Source: Osedax fenrisi
Lineage: Eukaryota > Annelida > Polychaeta > Sabellida > Siboglinidae
DNA length: 64,000 nt
Assembly: GCA_964019155.1 (NCBI GenBank)
Contig: OZ025242.1
Location: 69,798,720-69,862,719, forward strand
Reading direction: 5' to 3'
The notes under the pieces were generated by a model. It did not search any database and was not told where the DNA came from. It was given only the letters and a program-made list of their open reading frames with translations. The position numbers and the translations under genes were made by a program. This document shows, piece by piece, positions 47,783 through 60,687 of this stretch (within the stretch, counting starts at the first letter, position 1; every line of letters begins with the position of its first letter).

Positions 47783-49622
47783 ACCGAGTGAACCTATAAA
47801 AGCATATATATATATTTATATATATATGTGTCTATGTGGTCATTGATATTTGTAGTTTTAGTTATTGTCACTGTTGTGTTTAGGTTGGGTTAAGTTTTAA
47901 TTTTGGTAGGTTTTTTTAGCTGCATTACTTCCCGAATGAGCCTATAAAAGTATATTTCCACGGTTGTGGTTAGGTTGGGTTAAGTTTTAATTTTGGTAGT
48001 TTTTTTTAGCTGCATTACTTCCCGAGTGAGCCTACAAAAGTATATCTTCACGGTTGTGGTTAGGTTGGGTTAAGTTTTAATATTTGTAGGTTTTTTTTAG
48101 CTGTATTACTTCCCGAGTGAGTTTATAAAAGTATTGTGATATATACTGTTATTTTCACAGATATGATTAGGTTGTGTTAAGTATTAATTTATTTAGGTTT
48201 TTTTATGTGCATTACTTCCCGAGTGAACATATAAAAGTATATTTTCACGGTTGTGGTTAGTTTGGGTTAAGTTTTAATTATTGTAGGTTTTTTTTAGCTG
48301 CATTACTTCCTGAGTGAACCTATAAAAGCATATTTATTTATAATGTTATTTTCACAGTTGTGGTTAGGTTGGGTTAAGTTTTAATTTTGGTAGGTTTTTT
48401 TTAGCTGCTTTACTTCCCGAGTGAACCTATAAAATCATATTTATTTATATTGTTATTTTCACAGTTGTGGTTAGGTAGGGTTAAGTTTTAATTTTTGTAG
48501 GTTTTTTTTAGCTTCATTACTTCCTGAGTGAACCTATAAAAGCATATTTATTTATATTGTTATTTTCACAGTTGTGGTTAGGTTGGGTTAAGTTTTAATT
48601 TTGCTAGGTTTTTTTTAGCTGCATTACTTCCCGAGTGAACCTATAAAAGCATATTTATTTATATTGTTATTTTCACAGTTGTGGTTAGGTTGGGTTAATT
48701 TTTAATGTTGGTAGGTTTTTTTTAGCTGCATTAGTTCCCGAGTGAACCTTATTTTATTGTTGTGGTTAGGTTGGGTTAATTTTTAATTTGTGTAGGTTTT
48801 TTTTAGCTGCATTACTTCCCGAGTGAACCTATAAAAGCATATTTATTTATATTGTTATTTTCACAGTTGTGGTTAGGTTGGGTTACGTTTTAATTTTGGT
48901 AGGGTTTTTTTAGCTGCATTACTTCCCGAGTGAACCTATAAAAGCATATTTATTTATATTGTTATTTTCACAGTTGTGGTTAGGTTGGGTTAAGTTTTAA
49001 TTTTGGTAGGGTTTTTTTAGCTGCATTACTTCCCGAGTGAACCTATAAAAGCATATTTATTTATATTGTTATTTTCACAGTTGTGGTTAGGTTGGGTTAA
49101 GTTTTAATTTTGGTAGGTTTTTTTTAGCTGCATTACTTCCCGAGTGAACCTATAAAAGCATATTTATTTATATTGTTATTTTCACAGGTGTGGTTAGGTT
49201 GGGTTAAGTTTTAATTTAGGTAGGGTTTTTTTAGCTGCATTACTTCCCGAGTGAACCTATAAAAGCATATTTATTTATATTGTTATTTTCATAGTTGTGG
49301 TTAGGTTGGGTTAAGTTTTAATTTTGGTAGGTTTTTTTAGCTGCATTACTTCCCGAGTGAACCTATACAAGCATATTTATTTATATTGTTATTTTCACAG
49401 TTGTGGTTAGGTTGGGTTAAGTTTTAATTTGTGTAGGTTTTTTTTAGCTGCATTACATCCCGAGTGAACCTATAAAAGCATATTGATAAATGTGTGTATG
49501 TTGTCATTGGTATTTTGAGTTTTAGTTATGTTCACTTTTGTAGTTAGGTTGGGTTAAGTTTTAATTTGTATAGGTTTTTTTTAGCTACATTACTACCCGA
49601 TTGAACCTATATAAACATATTA
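47783..49622 (+). repeat. About 107-bp satellite array
   Basis: About 17 units. Each carries GTGGTTAGGTTGGGTTAAGT, a T-run, AGCTGCATTACTTCCCGAGT, GAACCTATAAAAGCATA and TTATATTGTTATTTTCACAG. Outer units are most diverged or shortened, as expected for a tandem array. TATAAAAG in each unit resembles a TATA box, but there is no evidence of transcription. Confidence 0.95.
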
Positions 49623-49649
49623 ATACAAATTCCCAAGTATATCATTAAG

Positions 49650-49697
49650 TGAATGTTACGCGCGAACACGGGCGAAGCCGGGCCCCGACCGCATAGT
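49650..49697. other. GC-rich block between satellite and right direct repeat
   Basis: GCGAACACGGGCGAAGCCGG stands out in AT-rich surroundings. It resembles GC-rich terminal blocks of some dispersed invertebrate elements. The element type is unknown. Confidence 0.4.
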
Positions 49698-49859
49698 GTA
49701 TTATATATAGAACAAATTATAGAAAAATACATATAAGGTATTAATAGTTGGAAATATATGTATATATGTATGTATGTATGTATATTTATATATATATATA
49801 TATATATATGTATGTTTATATATACCATTGATACTATAATGTATTTATATAAATAAATG
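49698..49859 (+). repeat. About 155-bp direct repeat, right copy
   Basis: Near-identical to 47572-47725, except for a longer (TA)n and a few substitutions. Confidence 0.92.
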
Positions 49860-50204
49860 AATGCAGATACTCGAGGATGAACGGGTGGTTATAACACCGG
49901 GGCAAGGTCGTGTCCTTGATAGCGTGGTGGTGTGTTTACATATAGGTAGGTTATGAGCGCGCCGGTGGTGCAGTACGTGAAGCACATCCCGCGTACATTG
50001 TGTTGTGTTGCAACACCTGCAGGTTGTACGCTCTCTATACGTGTATACCGACACACACACACATACACACACACACATACATACACACACAGTATATATA
50101 TATATATATATATATATAATATCACCATTTTAAATTATAAGTATACTTATATATAAGTGTATATATTACCTATAGGTGTATATCTATGATAGTATATAGT
50201 AATG

Positions 50205-50239
<35 letters not shown>

Positions 50240-50266
50240 ATGCATGTGTACTATTTGTGTACTAAC

Positions 50267-50302
50267 CACGTCACCCTTGTCACCTTTGATACCTATAGAA
50301 CC
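50267..50302 (-). CDS. Collagen exon, 36 bp
   Basis: Acceptor CGTTTAG, then GSIGIKGDKGDV, then donor GTTAGT. Four triplets, phase 0. Confidence 0.84.
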
Positions 50303-50441
50303 CTAAACGGTAAAGTGATATTTATTATAATTAATAGTGCAGTGTTGGTATCTAAAAAGAGAAATAGAGCCGGTAGTGATACGTGGTGAGGAATGTGTTC
50401 ATGTATAATACAATTATATAGTATATGCTAATGTGTATTTA

Positions 50442-50598
50442 GAGTCAATTCCCGCTAACAGAATCGTATAGACTGACACAACGTGTCTGAGATATCCACT
50501 TATTATTACATGTTGATACACAACTAAAACAGCACTCGTAAAAATCTGAGTAATCGGGTTTTTTGAGTTAGTCTGATTCCGAGTTAAAGGGAGTTGAC
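50442..50598. mobile_element. Short Tigger/pogo-like MITE
   Basis: The left GAGTCAATTCCCGCTAACAG and the inverted right end GTCAACTCCCTTTAACTCGG are related TIRs about 155 bp apart, with TA-containing flanks. Compare the CAGTCAACTCTCGG end at 23849. Confidence 0.6.
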
Positions 50599-51360
50599 GT
50601 ATTAGTATGTAAACGTTTTATATTTCGTTTTAGTAAGGTGTTATCACCCACACATATACACCATGACTTATGACCTATGCGTGCCTGACCTCCACATTAT
50701 CCTCAAGGTCATAGGGTCATATAATATATAAAAAAAAAGTGAAGTGAAAAGAGTACATCGTTTTTAAAGTTAACGGTTTATAAAGAGAACCGATAATATG
50801 TGTGTGTATATTTGTGTGTGTGTGTGAGTGTGTGTGTGAGTGTGTGTGTGAGTGTGAGTATGTTAATGTAGGCATGCTGGTAAGGTTAGCGTATAGAAGG
50901 ATAGAACACAACTAAGAGATACCGCTAGTGTGTATAACGCGTGAAACAAACGGTGGGGTGGGGGTGGTGCAACCCCACGGGGGCAGGGCGGAACACGCGT
51001 ACAGTACTACTACTATACGTAGCTATAGTATCGTTGCTATACCCACATACTTGACACCGAGGTTAGGTTACGCGCGGTAGGGTGGATGATATCGGGGAGG
51101 AGGAGGATGGGGAGGAGGGGAGGGAGGAGGGGGAGGGTGAGGAGGCTGGGGAGGGTGATGACGGGGGAAGATGACGGGGAAACGTACTACGAATTAAATA
51201 TACGACGCGGCTAGAAAAAACACAATCTGATTCCTATATCTTTGATAAATGAGCAAATCATCGCCCCCTAGTGAGAGGAGGCGGAGAAGGCGGCCGCCGC
51301 GAGATTAATGCTACTTTCGACACGTGACATGGTTTACATAAATAACACGTGAATAAATAC

Positions 51361-51387
51361 CGGATATCCTGGATAGCCGCGTTCTCC
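51361..51387 (-). CDS. Collagen micro-exon, 27 bp
   Basis: Acceptor TTACCTATAG, then GERGYPGYP, then donor GTATTT. Three triplets, phase 0. The donor is non-optimal. Confidence 0.75.
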
Positions 51388-51520
51388 CTATAGGTAATGA
51401 AAATAGCGGGTGAGCGGGTGGTGCTGGTGTTACACGGGCCTACACAGACTACGCACCGGTGTGCGAGTGTGCGTGTGTGTGCGTGTGCGAGGGTGTGCGG
51501 CGCACACTGACCACTCTAAC

Positions 51521-51574
51521 CTGTTCGCCCGGGAGTCCGCATAACGGCGCTGTGGTCTTGTCACATTTTACGTT
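51521..51574 (-). CDS. Collagen exon, 54 bp, two cysteines (7S-like region)
   Basis: Acceptor CGACTTCAG, then NVKCDKTTAPLCGLPGEQ, then donor GTTAGA. Cys-(7)-Cys followed by Gly-X-Y resembles the amino-terminal 7S part of collagen IV, where disulfides link tetramers. It does not start with Gly but keeps phase 0. Confidence 0.75.
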
Positions 51575-51838
51575 CTGAAGTCGAAATCGAGTTTATTAAA
51601 GCATGACGGTGTGCATGACGGTGTGCGTACGTGTGTGTGCGTGTGTGTATGCGTGTGTGTGTATGCGTGTGTGTGTGTAAACGCAGCTATGTAATCGTGT
51701 AACTATAGTATGCTTATTACGTAATAGAAAAAACAATATCATATGTTAATTACTAGTTTAACTAAATATATCCATGGTTAATCATCACGATTATTAACTT
51801 GATATTTAGGTGTTGGTGTAGGTAGTTTATTACTGGTT

Positions 51839-52681
<843 letters not shown>

Positions 52682-53258
52682 AAACTATAGTATACGTGTT
52701 AAATATACAACACAAACATTGGTCTAAACATAAATAGTTATACATGCATCACTTTTGTAAGAGTTGATTAAATACTAAACTAAAACATAACCTAGCGAGT
52801 AAAGGTTGTATTGTATTGTATTGTATACAATAGTGTCATTCACTAGTTACTATTTGTAAAGTGTTTTATAAATTGTTTTACAATTGTTTAACAAAGTATT
52901 TTATAAAGTGGTTTGTAAATGTTTATGCAAGAGTCGTGCTCTGTAGTTCAATAGTACAATGTAAGTCTTCACTTCAATCGAAGTTTTTGTTTAAATATCG
53001 AATATCGAATAAGGGACGAACACGATAATACTAATACGTCGTGTATGTATTACGTAATATAACATGTGTATGCATTGCGTAATAGGATGTTTACGTTGTC
53101 ATACTAGATGTAAAGTAGAAAGTACACAGTAGTAGAATGTGAATGTAATCGTCTTAATGAAATAATATATAGGTCTACAACATATTCCTCGGAATGTATT
53201 TAATAAAGGGGACATATACATTTTTTAATCATACAAAATACGTGTTATGAATATATCA

Positions 53259-53321
<63 letters not shown>

Positions 53322-53595
53322 AATATATATATGTGTGTGTGTGTGTACAATACAACATATAGTAACTAATAAAACATAATATAAAATATCCTTGAATGAA
53401 ATAATTATCTGATATATTACATATTAATGTAGGTATACTTGTACTCGCTTTATCAGTAAACACGTATGCTACTACATTGACCGACTCGGACATTGACGAA
53501 TACTGTTCAAATATTAAATCATGGTTTTTACGTCATAATTAATAACAACGGTCATGCAATATAATCTAAACCTACACGTACAGATGCACTCTTAC
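52682..53595. other. Intron sequence, no gene seen
   Basis: AT-rich, with (TA)n at 53267-53318 and a (GT)n run at 53332-53346. The 82-codon frame at 53245-53493 is low-complexity in its second half and unsupported. Confidence 0.5.
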
Positions 53596-53619
53596 CTTTC
53601 CTACGGTGCCCACTTCACC
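53596..53619 (-). CDS. Collagen micro-exon, 24 bp
   Basis: Acceptor CCCTTTAG, then GEVGTVGK, then donor GTAAGA. Both borders are strong and in phase. The last triplet is incomplete (GK), giving a one-residue interruption before the Cys exon. Confidence 0.7.
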
Positions 53620-54262
53620 CTAAAGGGTGTGAGAAGATATAGTATAAGTTTAACATTACAAAGGCTATCGATAAAAATACAACACACTATTATGTAACGT
53701 TATGTATCATTTCGTAACGGAAGTGTACATTAAATGTATACCTTGATTGGGTTATTAAATGTATACCTTGGTCTAGCGAATATGGCCGCTAAACCAAGAA
53801 TAATATGTCGGCGATAAACTTATTAAGCGAAAGTCGCTCGAAGTTAAGTAATTCACACACAAGTGTGCGACTCACACACTGTGCGTGTTGATGCTATTGA
53901 AGTATATTGTCTATAGTAAACTATAGCATACTAGTATTTGCTGCGATATAATTGCAACATTTAATTATATTAAAGAATGCTTTACATGTGATGGTCGACC
54001 ATCTTAGGACACATAAATCGAGTCTCCGTGCCTGTTGAAGAAAAATCACGTGACTACCAATCTAGGTAAACTATAAACAAGGACATTATTTGCTACAAGG
54101 ACATGCCCTTGCTATAAATCTACGCCTATAGTCTATATATAGACGATAACTCCGCGCGAACACACACACACGCTCGCACGTATTGTTAATACTAGTACTA
54201 CTCGCTAGGGGTAGGGTAGATCGGGTTAGTGAACTCTAAGTGAACTCTGATCGCGGGTATAC

Positions 54263-54298
54263 CTTTTTACCGGGCCATCCCCTTAGCCCGAGATCTCC
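54263..54298 (-). CDS. Collagen exon, 36 bp
   Basis: Acceptor GACCATTAG, then GDLGLRGWPGKK, then donor GTATAC. Four triplets, phase 0. Confidence 0.83.
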
Positions 54299-54416
54299 CT
54301 AATGGTCAAGCGATGGTAAACAGTGGTGTTGGTGGTATGTGGGTATACAATGTATACTATATATAGGTTGATATAGTAGACATATTAACGGTATAGCGGC
54401 ACATTGGTATAAAACA

Positions 54417-54453
<37 letters not shown>

Positions 54454-54680
54454 TAGGTAAACAAATAAACATATATATATATATATATATATACAGATAA
54501 CTACCTGTATATCAGGCTATCAACAAGAAATGTATATATCTGATAAACTTAAAACAAGCAAATGGGGTTATGCATATATAAGAAAAGGGTGGCTATATCA
54601 CGAAAGAGGACCCCGATATATCGTACACGCTTAGTAGGCGGTTACAACTCGAAATACCGGAAGTTATCTGTATATATATA

Positions 54681-54809
54681 TATGTATAAGGGTGTACGTG
54701 TGTATGTGTGTGCTCGTGTGTGCGTGTGTATGTGCGTATATGTGTGCGTGTGTGCGTGTATGTGTGCTTGTGTGCGTGTGTGCGTGTGTGCGTGTGTGTG
54801 TGTGTGTAC
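54681..54809. repeat. (GT)n/(GTGC)n low-complexity tract
   Basis: GTGTGTGCGTGTATGTGT-type sequence. Frames on both strands here are low-complexity. Confidence 0.93.
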
Positions 54810-55065
54810 TTATTAACGAAGGTAAACATGCAAACAACTGTATTAACAAGTGTAGCTCGGTGTGTTAACTTAAGCCAGGTGTGCGCGCGTGTGTGTGAAC
54901 AGGGACGTATAGTTTATTCAACACTCACTATAGTGCGATGTGTGCGGTGTGTGAGGTATGTAATGGGTGTGCGTTTTAATGAATGAATGAGAAGGGAGAA
55001 ATTTAAATGGTGATTCAGAAATCGGGAAATATAATATTTAAATAAATCAATGACTATATATAGTA

Positions 55066-55096
<31 letters not shown>

Positions 55097-55519
55097 TATA
55101 TATTATTAATCTATTTAATTATAAAATTGTATTTAAAAAAAATAAATAATCGTGATTAATACAAATTATTAAACTCTTAAACAGGTTCTCTTAAACTCTT
55201 AAACAAGTAGCTAAACCTATATCCATATTGATGTTTTATAAAATCGCTTAAATAAATCGCATTGTCTCAATAAACTATTTGTAATGGCTTATATTATTTA
55301 AATATGTTTGTGAGTTAAATAAAGTTATATCTAAATTGTAAATAAACTATTCTTTTACAATATATATATTTATATATTTCCTTCTAAATTACCTATTGCC
55401 ATACCTTTATAAATCATATATATAAACAGTAATATAATAGTCATATGAATAATTAAAAGAAAACGACTGTGTTAAATGCTGTGAGCGGAGAACAGGGCAG
55501 CAGTGGAACAGTAAGGAGC

Positions 55520-55640
55520 GGGGTTATAAATATAGGGTGGGGTTATTAATGTAGGACGGGGTTATACATATAGGGCGGGGTTATAAATGTAGAGTGGGGT
55601 TATAAATGTAGGGCGGGGTGATACATGTAGGGTGGGGTTA
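55520..55640. repeat. About 20-bp GGGGTTATAAATGTAGGG repeat
   Basis: Six to seven imperfect units. Confidence 0.85.
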
Positions 55641-55753
55641 TACGTGTACGGCTGACCGAAGAGGTTTAAGCCCCGCGGTTATAGGTTAGCTAGGCGTTAG
55701 AGGGGTGCAGCGTGGATAGCAAGCTAAGCGTATACGTGAACAGTGATTGTTAC

Positions 55754-55789
55754 CGGAAAGCCAGAATGTCCGGGGGAACCGCTCCGACC
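55754..55789 (-). CDS. Collagen exon, 36 bp
   Basis: Acceptor GTCATTGCAG, then GRSGSPGHSGFP, then donor GTAACA. Four triplets, phase 0. Confidence 0.85.
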
Positions 55790-55817
55790 CTGCAATGACG
55801 GTTACGTAACGGTGAAT

Positions 55818-55864
55818 ATCTCGCCTAATCTCGCTTAATCTCGCCTAATCTCGCCTAATATCGC
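55818..55864. repeat. 11-bp CTCGCCTAAT repeat
   Basis: Four tight units inside the short intron between two exons. Confidence 0.85.
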
Positions 55865-55933
55865 ACCGGTAAGTTACTACACGCGCGTGCGTGCGCGTGT
55901 GCGGATATCGGTGCGCGATCGCGTGATTCTAAC

Positions 55934-55986
55934 CGGTGATCCTTTCACTCCTTTTCCGCCCATTTTTCCTCTTTCACCCGGTGGAC
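55934..55986 (-). CDS. Collagen exon, 53 bp, starts with split glycine codon
   Basis: Acceptor AATTCCTAG, then GT (second and third bases of a Gly codon), then PPGERGKMGGKGVKGSP, then donor GTTAGA. It needs an upstream exon ending in a lone G. The candidate at 60665 provides one. Confidence 0.85.
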
Positions 55987-56039
55987 CTAGGAATTATTAT
56001 ATTTAATAATTATTTATATTATAATAAAATTACATTTTC

Positions 56040-56074
<35 letters not shown>

Positions 56075-56339
56075 TTTATAATATTTATTCATGGATTAAC
56101 GTATATAATGAATATATAACTGAATTAAACCTTAATATATAACTAACCCAACACTCTTATTACAGTTAATCACAGTTAATTACAGTTTCCCTTAATCTTA
56201 AATAATTGCGAATTTACTTACTTACATTGCTAATATTATATCAAAATGTGCTTTACTTGTAGTATTATTTACATATAATATAAATTTTACTATCAAGTAT
56301 TTTATTTTATTACTTTTAATGATTTAAGATAGGATAAAT

Positions 56340-56470
56340 AATATTTAAAAAAAAAGGCCGAATTTAATTAAAAAGGCCGAATTTTGATTATTTGCGGCCT
56401 TTGAAAATCCTTATATTCGGTAAAATTCGGCCTTTTGACGAAAAGGTCGAATTTAACTCACCCTGGACAC
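56340..56470. repeat. AAGGCCGAATTT inverted and direct repeats
   Basis: AAGGCCGAATTTAATT, AAGGCCGAATTTTGATT, and the inverse AAAATTCGGCCTTTT lie within 110 bp. Probably a small palindromic repeat. Confidence 0.65.
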
Positions 56471-56749
56471 CAACAATAAAAAATCAGTCAATCTATAATG
56501 AGACGGGCAATAGCGCCACATTCCTGCCAAATATAAACAGACAAATAAATTAAGGGAGCCACGATCAATCCAGTGCCACACAACTACAGTATATTTGTCA
56601 CATTCCAAACATTTCATATATTCATATTCATATATGAAATAATATGTATGTAATGTATGTATAATAAATAGAAAGTAAAATAGAAAACAAATAAAAATAA
56701 GAATGAAAACTATAAATAAATAAATTTTATATGTACATTTTATAAATAA

Positions 56750-57400
56750 TACTGTTTTTTTAATAAATAAAATATTATAATACTGTTTTTAAATAATTTT
56801 ATATTTTAATACTGTTTATAATACTTTATTTTTCGAATTGTAATACTGTTTTATTAATTTTTATTATAATACTGTTTCTATTAAATATATATTTTTTAAA
56901 ACTGTTTAAATATATTTATCTAAAAGTTATTTTTTTAGGGCTTTTTTCAACATATTTATATTGTTTATGGAATTATTTTTAAAAATATTACCAAATATTA
57001 TATTATTATAAAGTTTTGGACCCCTACAAAATATAGTACTTTGAAATTGGGTTGTTCTCATGAGTGATAAAATAAATTTGCTTAAAAATAAAATATGATT
57101 TAAAATCAATATTATAATTTTCATGAATAAGATTATAGAGAAATAATATATTTCTACTTATTAATAGGTCGTCAAATTAATAAATACAATTATGTTTGAA
57201 TAGGTTAGTTGTATGTGACATACGTATTAAAGGCAGAAGTTTGCGATCAACAATATTGTTGTTTATTATACATATAGCTTTTTTGTATTAAAATTAATGA
57301 ATGTAATCTATTTTTATAATTATTACCCCATATTTCAATACCATAAGAAATGTTAGATATAAAAAAAAGAATTATATAATAAAATTAAATTTGTTAAGTT
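56750..57400 (-). pseudogene. CR1-like LINE 3' end, decayed
   Basis: The minus strand reads ISNISYGIEIWGNNYKN at about 57360-57310 and LFDDLLISRNILFLYNLI at about 57175-57122. It continues FIFKQIYFITHENN and, in another frame, MRTTQFQSTIFCRGPKLYNN (about 57064-57005). This is the order seen after the RT domain in CR1-like ORF2. The 3' tail has repeated AAACAGTATTATAAT units (56750-56905). Confidence 0.65.
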
Positions 57401-57477
57401 GAGAAATGATAATTTTTTTAAAAGATATATAATTTTCGATAATTGAATACATAACTAAATATACTTGCATATATGTA

Positions 57478-57512
57478 ATAAATAACTGTGAGAGACCCAG
57501 GACAATACATAT
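57478..57512 (-). mobile_element. SINE tail fragment
   Basis: TAAATAACTGTGAGAGACCC and GGACAATACA match the tail of the SINE at 59.9-60.1 kb (TAAATAACTGCGAGGAGCCC, GGACAATACA), same orientation. Only about 35 bp is visible, then a CA/TA microsatellite. Confidence 0.6.
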
Positions 57513-57528
57513 ATGTACATATACACAT

Positions 57529-57590
<62 letters not shown>

Positions 57591-57812
57591 ATACATGTAT
57601 ATGCATATAAATATTTGTACCGTATTTTTACGCCTATAGGCATACATATATATATATATATATATATATACAGCATGGTACAACATAGATTTCATAATTT
57701 TTTTGAAAATTTTCTATATCAAATCTTACTTATAATATTTATTATATAATAATTATTATTCAATATTGTTAAACTGAAGTTATATGTTACCTAAGCGTTT
57801 ATACATTGATCA

Positions 57813-57912
57813 TATACCACTTGTCCATATACCACTTGTCCACATACCACTTTACAACATAATACTTTACCACATACTACTTGACCACATAATACTTGAC
57901 CACATAATACTT
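57813..57912. repeat. About 15-bp CATAATACTTGACCA repeat
   Basis: Seven imperfect units. The tandem HIPLVHIPL frame follows from it. Confidence 0.9.
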
Positions 57913-58029
57913 ATTGCATCCAATATATCACGTAATACTAGACTTTATAGACAATTTTCAATTGTATACTATCAATTGAGTTATAAGCATTAATCAGTCT
58001 TGTTATATTGTGAATGTCTGTTTGAATAT

Positions 58030-58030
<1 letters not shown>

Positions 58031-58073
<43 letters not shown>

Positions 58074-58162
58074 TCTCAATATTCGATGTTGTTTACGATC
58101 TGAATATGTTTAATATTAATTAATTATACCCATGTATACCATATATATTTGAAACTCACTAG

Positions 58163-58227
<65 letters not shown>

Positions 58228-58332
58228 ATTTGTAAATTCTTGGTAGATCCTTTTCAAAATCCTAATATGAAATATCGATATCTCTAGTTATTTATATAAC
58301 AAATATAGTTGTATGATGTAGTATACTACCTC

Positions 58333-58370
<38 letters not shown>
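58031..58370. repeat. Cluster of three long (TA)n tracts
   Basis: (TA)n at about 58031-58069, 58163-58224 and 58338-58370. Confidence 0.93.
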
Positions 58371-58373
<3 letters not shown>

Positions 58374-59385
58374 TTGAAAAATACAGAAATATATTCGACA
58401 CCATTATATTTGAATATTGTCACCGAGTTTAATAATTACGTAACTTAAAGTAACATTTAGTGACATCACACGCACACACAAACGCACACACACGCACGAA
58501 ACACAGATATGTCACGCTACAATTAGTGGCAGGTGTCACTCCTACTATATAGGTTAGCACGCATGTCGTACGCGGCTATGAGGTGTGAAGCTTAGCTATT
58601 GTTGCATAACACCGCTGGTATGACGTAACCACTCGTTACGAATATAGTATATAGTATATAGTGTACTCCTTGGTTTCAGATTATATATTTTATATTTATA
58701 TTAAATTGTGTGCATTAATTATTTCATAAATCTCCTATAGGAGATTAAGTCCGATCTAAAATAACTGTTAATTATAATAAATTAAAAGTATACTTTTAAA
58801 GTATATATACTTTTCAAAATGATCGTCATGGTGGCTTTTTAACTGTACACACAGAGCTAAACATGTATATATACATCTATAGATGATATGCAGAATATGT
58901 AGTACTGCATACATATATATATAGCCTATATACATATATAGTTGATGCATACTGTTATATTTGTGTTTATTGTTTATTTTAATATCTATTTTTATGTAAT
59001 TTTATTGTATTTTATCCGAATGAAGATGATGAAATATGACATTACACTACTGTTAGGAGATATCGAACTAAAAAAGCTCATCGCTTTCACTGATTCTCAT
59101 TAGACATTGTCTATAAACTGAATTCATTCATTCATTAATATATATACAGCTGTATAAAGCTAGCTTTCTGATGTACATATACATGATGTATATATACTGA
59201 AAGTATATTCACTAAGGGAAGGAAGGAAACCTAAGAGAAGGAAATATACTATAGTACTAACTATAATTAGTACGTATGCATACTACACACACACCCTCAC
59301 ATACACTCACACCCACACATACACACACACACGCACGCACACTGTAGTTATAATACCCGAGATGGCGTTCACAACAGCTGAATAA
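58371..59385. other. Intron or 5' region, no gene seen
   Basis: Mixed composition with CA-rich stretches (58468-58500, 59284-59340) and short palindromes. Frames at 58768-58950 and 59257-59517 have no recognisable domains. Confidence 0.5.
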
Positions 59386-59490
59386 CGATGCACACACTGG
59401 CTGCACTGTGTGATGGGCAATGTAAACGTACCACTGTAGCGATGTGTGATGGGCAATGTAAACGTAGCACTGTAGCGATGTGCGATGTAC
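59386..59490. repeat. 38-bp tandem duplication
   Basis: Two full copies of GTGTGATGGGCAATGTAAAC plus ACCACTGTAGCGAT (ACC becomes AGC in the second), then a partial third. Confidence 0.9.
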
Positions 59491-59846
59491 AGCGTGTCCC
59501 GTCCTTGTCACGTACACTATAGGCTATCTACAGGCGAACACTTGTAAACACTGGTAACCAGTTGGAGAAACAATGACTTTATTGTATTCCGCATAGAGAT
59601 GTATGCAAACACTGTACCTATGTATTATCATTGTGTTATACACGCTATAATAATATAATATATAGTTTATTAGGTAAACAACAAAATAAATAAACAAAAT
59701 ATTGAAGATATAAAAAAATAGATATGAATTGATACCCAAATCGACATGGTACACAAATTAACATTGGGTTTACAATTAATAACAAAACGCATTGGTTTAT
59801 GAATGCCGAACAAATACACGCTAATAATTAAATTTATTTATTGAAA

Positions 59847-59881
<35 letters not shown>

Positions 59882-59889
59882 ATACAATA

Positions 59890-60140
59890 CAAATAGCGGA
59901 TACAAATGGACCCATCAAGAAGTCATAGACTTATAAATGTTATAAATAACTGCGAGGAGCCCGGACAATACAAAACAAAGAGTACAATTGTAGTATTGTG
60001 TTTTGATTCGTTGTTTATTAAGTTCTTGATAAACCCACGAGAAAAACAAGAACTGCCTGGAGTCGAACCCGGGATCTTCCGCTTAGTAGATGTTGGCTGT
60101 TCCACTGAGCCATATATGGCTATGAGCCATATATGTCTAT
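59890..60140 (-). mobile_element. tRNA-derived SINE
   Basis: On the minus strand the head reads GCCATATATGGCTCAGTGGA (A-box TGGCTCAGTGG), and 40 bases on is GGGTTCGACTCC (B-box). Together these form an RNA polymerase III promoter of tRNA type. The body runs on to CCGGGCTCCTCGCAGTTATT and an ATACAAATA-like end. The tRNA fold is incomplete and the body is unlike a tRNA, so a SINE rather than a functional tRNA gene. The tail recurs at 57478. Confidence 0.8.
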
Positions 60141-60505
60141 AGACCCAGACAACATACCACTTAGCTACAACCCCCTATTACAACTCCAATAGATTGTTTT
60201 CGCTCATTGATTCCGAATCGCACTCGAATGTGCGTTCTTACATATAAGAAACAACAACAACAACAGTGAAGAGGAAATCCGCTAGGTGTCATCAACGTTC
60301 TAGAGGTTACATCTAGTAAATTGGCTACATAGGTTACATATCACCTGAATGACGAACGACATATGTGCGATACGGTTGAGTAATTCTATGAAATTCGCTA
60401 ATCTTATACGTCTCCATACCGAGTGACATGATACCTCTCCATGTATCTCAAACGTGACCTATGTACATATATCTATATATAATAAATACGACCAGAATAA
60501 AGTGG

Positions 60506-60543
<38 letters not shown>

Positions 60544-60664
60544 TATAGACATACTACGAATATGTATAGATACCGTCCTATCCGTACCAAGAGCGAGTTG
60601 CAGCTATTGGATGTCGGGCAATACGGACCACATGGAAACGTACACAAATGTTGCAATAGGTTAC

Positions 60665-60687
60665 CTCGTTTGCCGGGTAATATTCGT
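60665..60687 (-). CDS. Tentative collagen exon with split glycine (5' end uncertain)
   Basis: The minus strand ends RILPGKR plus a lone G before donor GTAACC. The G completes Gly with the exon at 55986, giving PGKRGPPGER. The 5' border is unclear. An acceptor GTGCAG gives the 23 bp listed, while the frame is open farther upstream (LAARKSCRRILPGKR), which would add a Cys as in a 7S domain. The polypyrimidine tract is poor. Confidence 0.5.

Noticed and set aside
57784..57993. Frame with tandem HIPLVHIPL
   Set aside because: Derived from the 15-bp tandem repeat.
60061..60120. Possible functional tRNA gene on the minus strand
   Set aside because: A- and B-boxes are present, but the acceptor stem does not close and the sequence continues into a SINE body.
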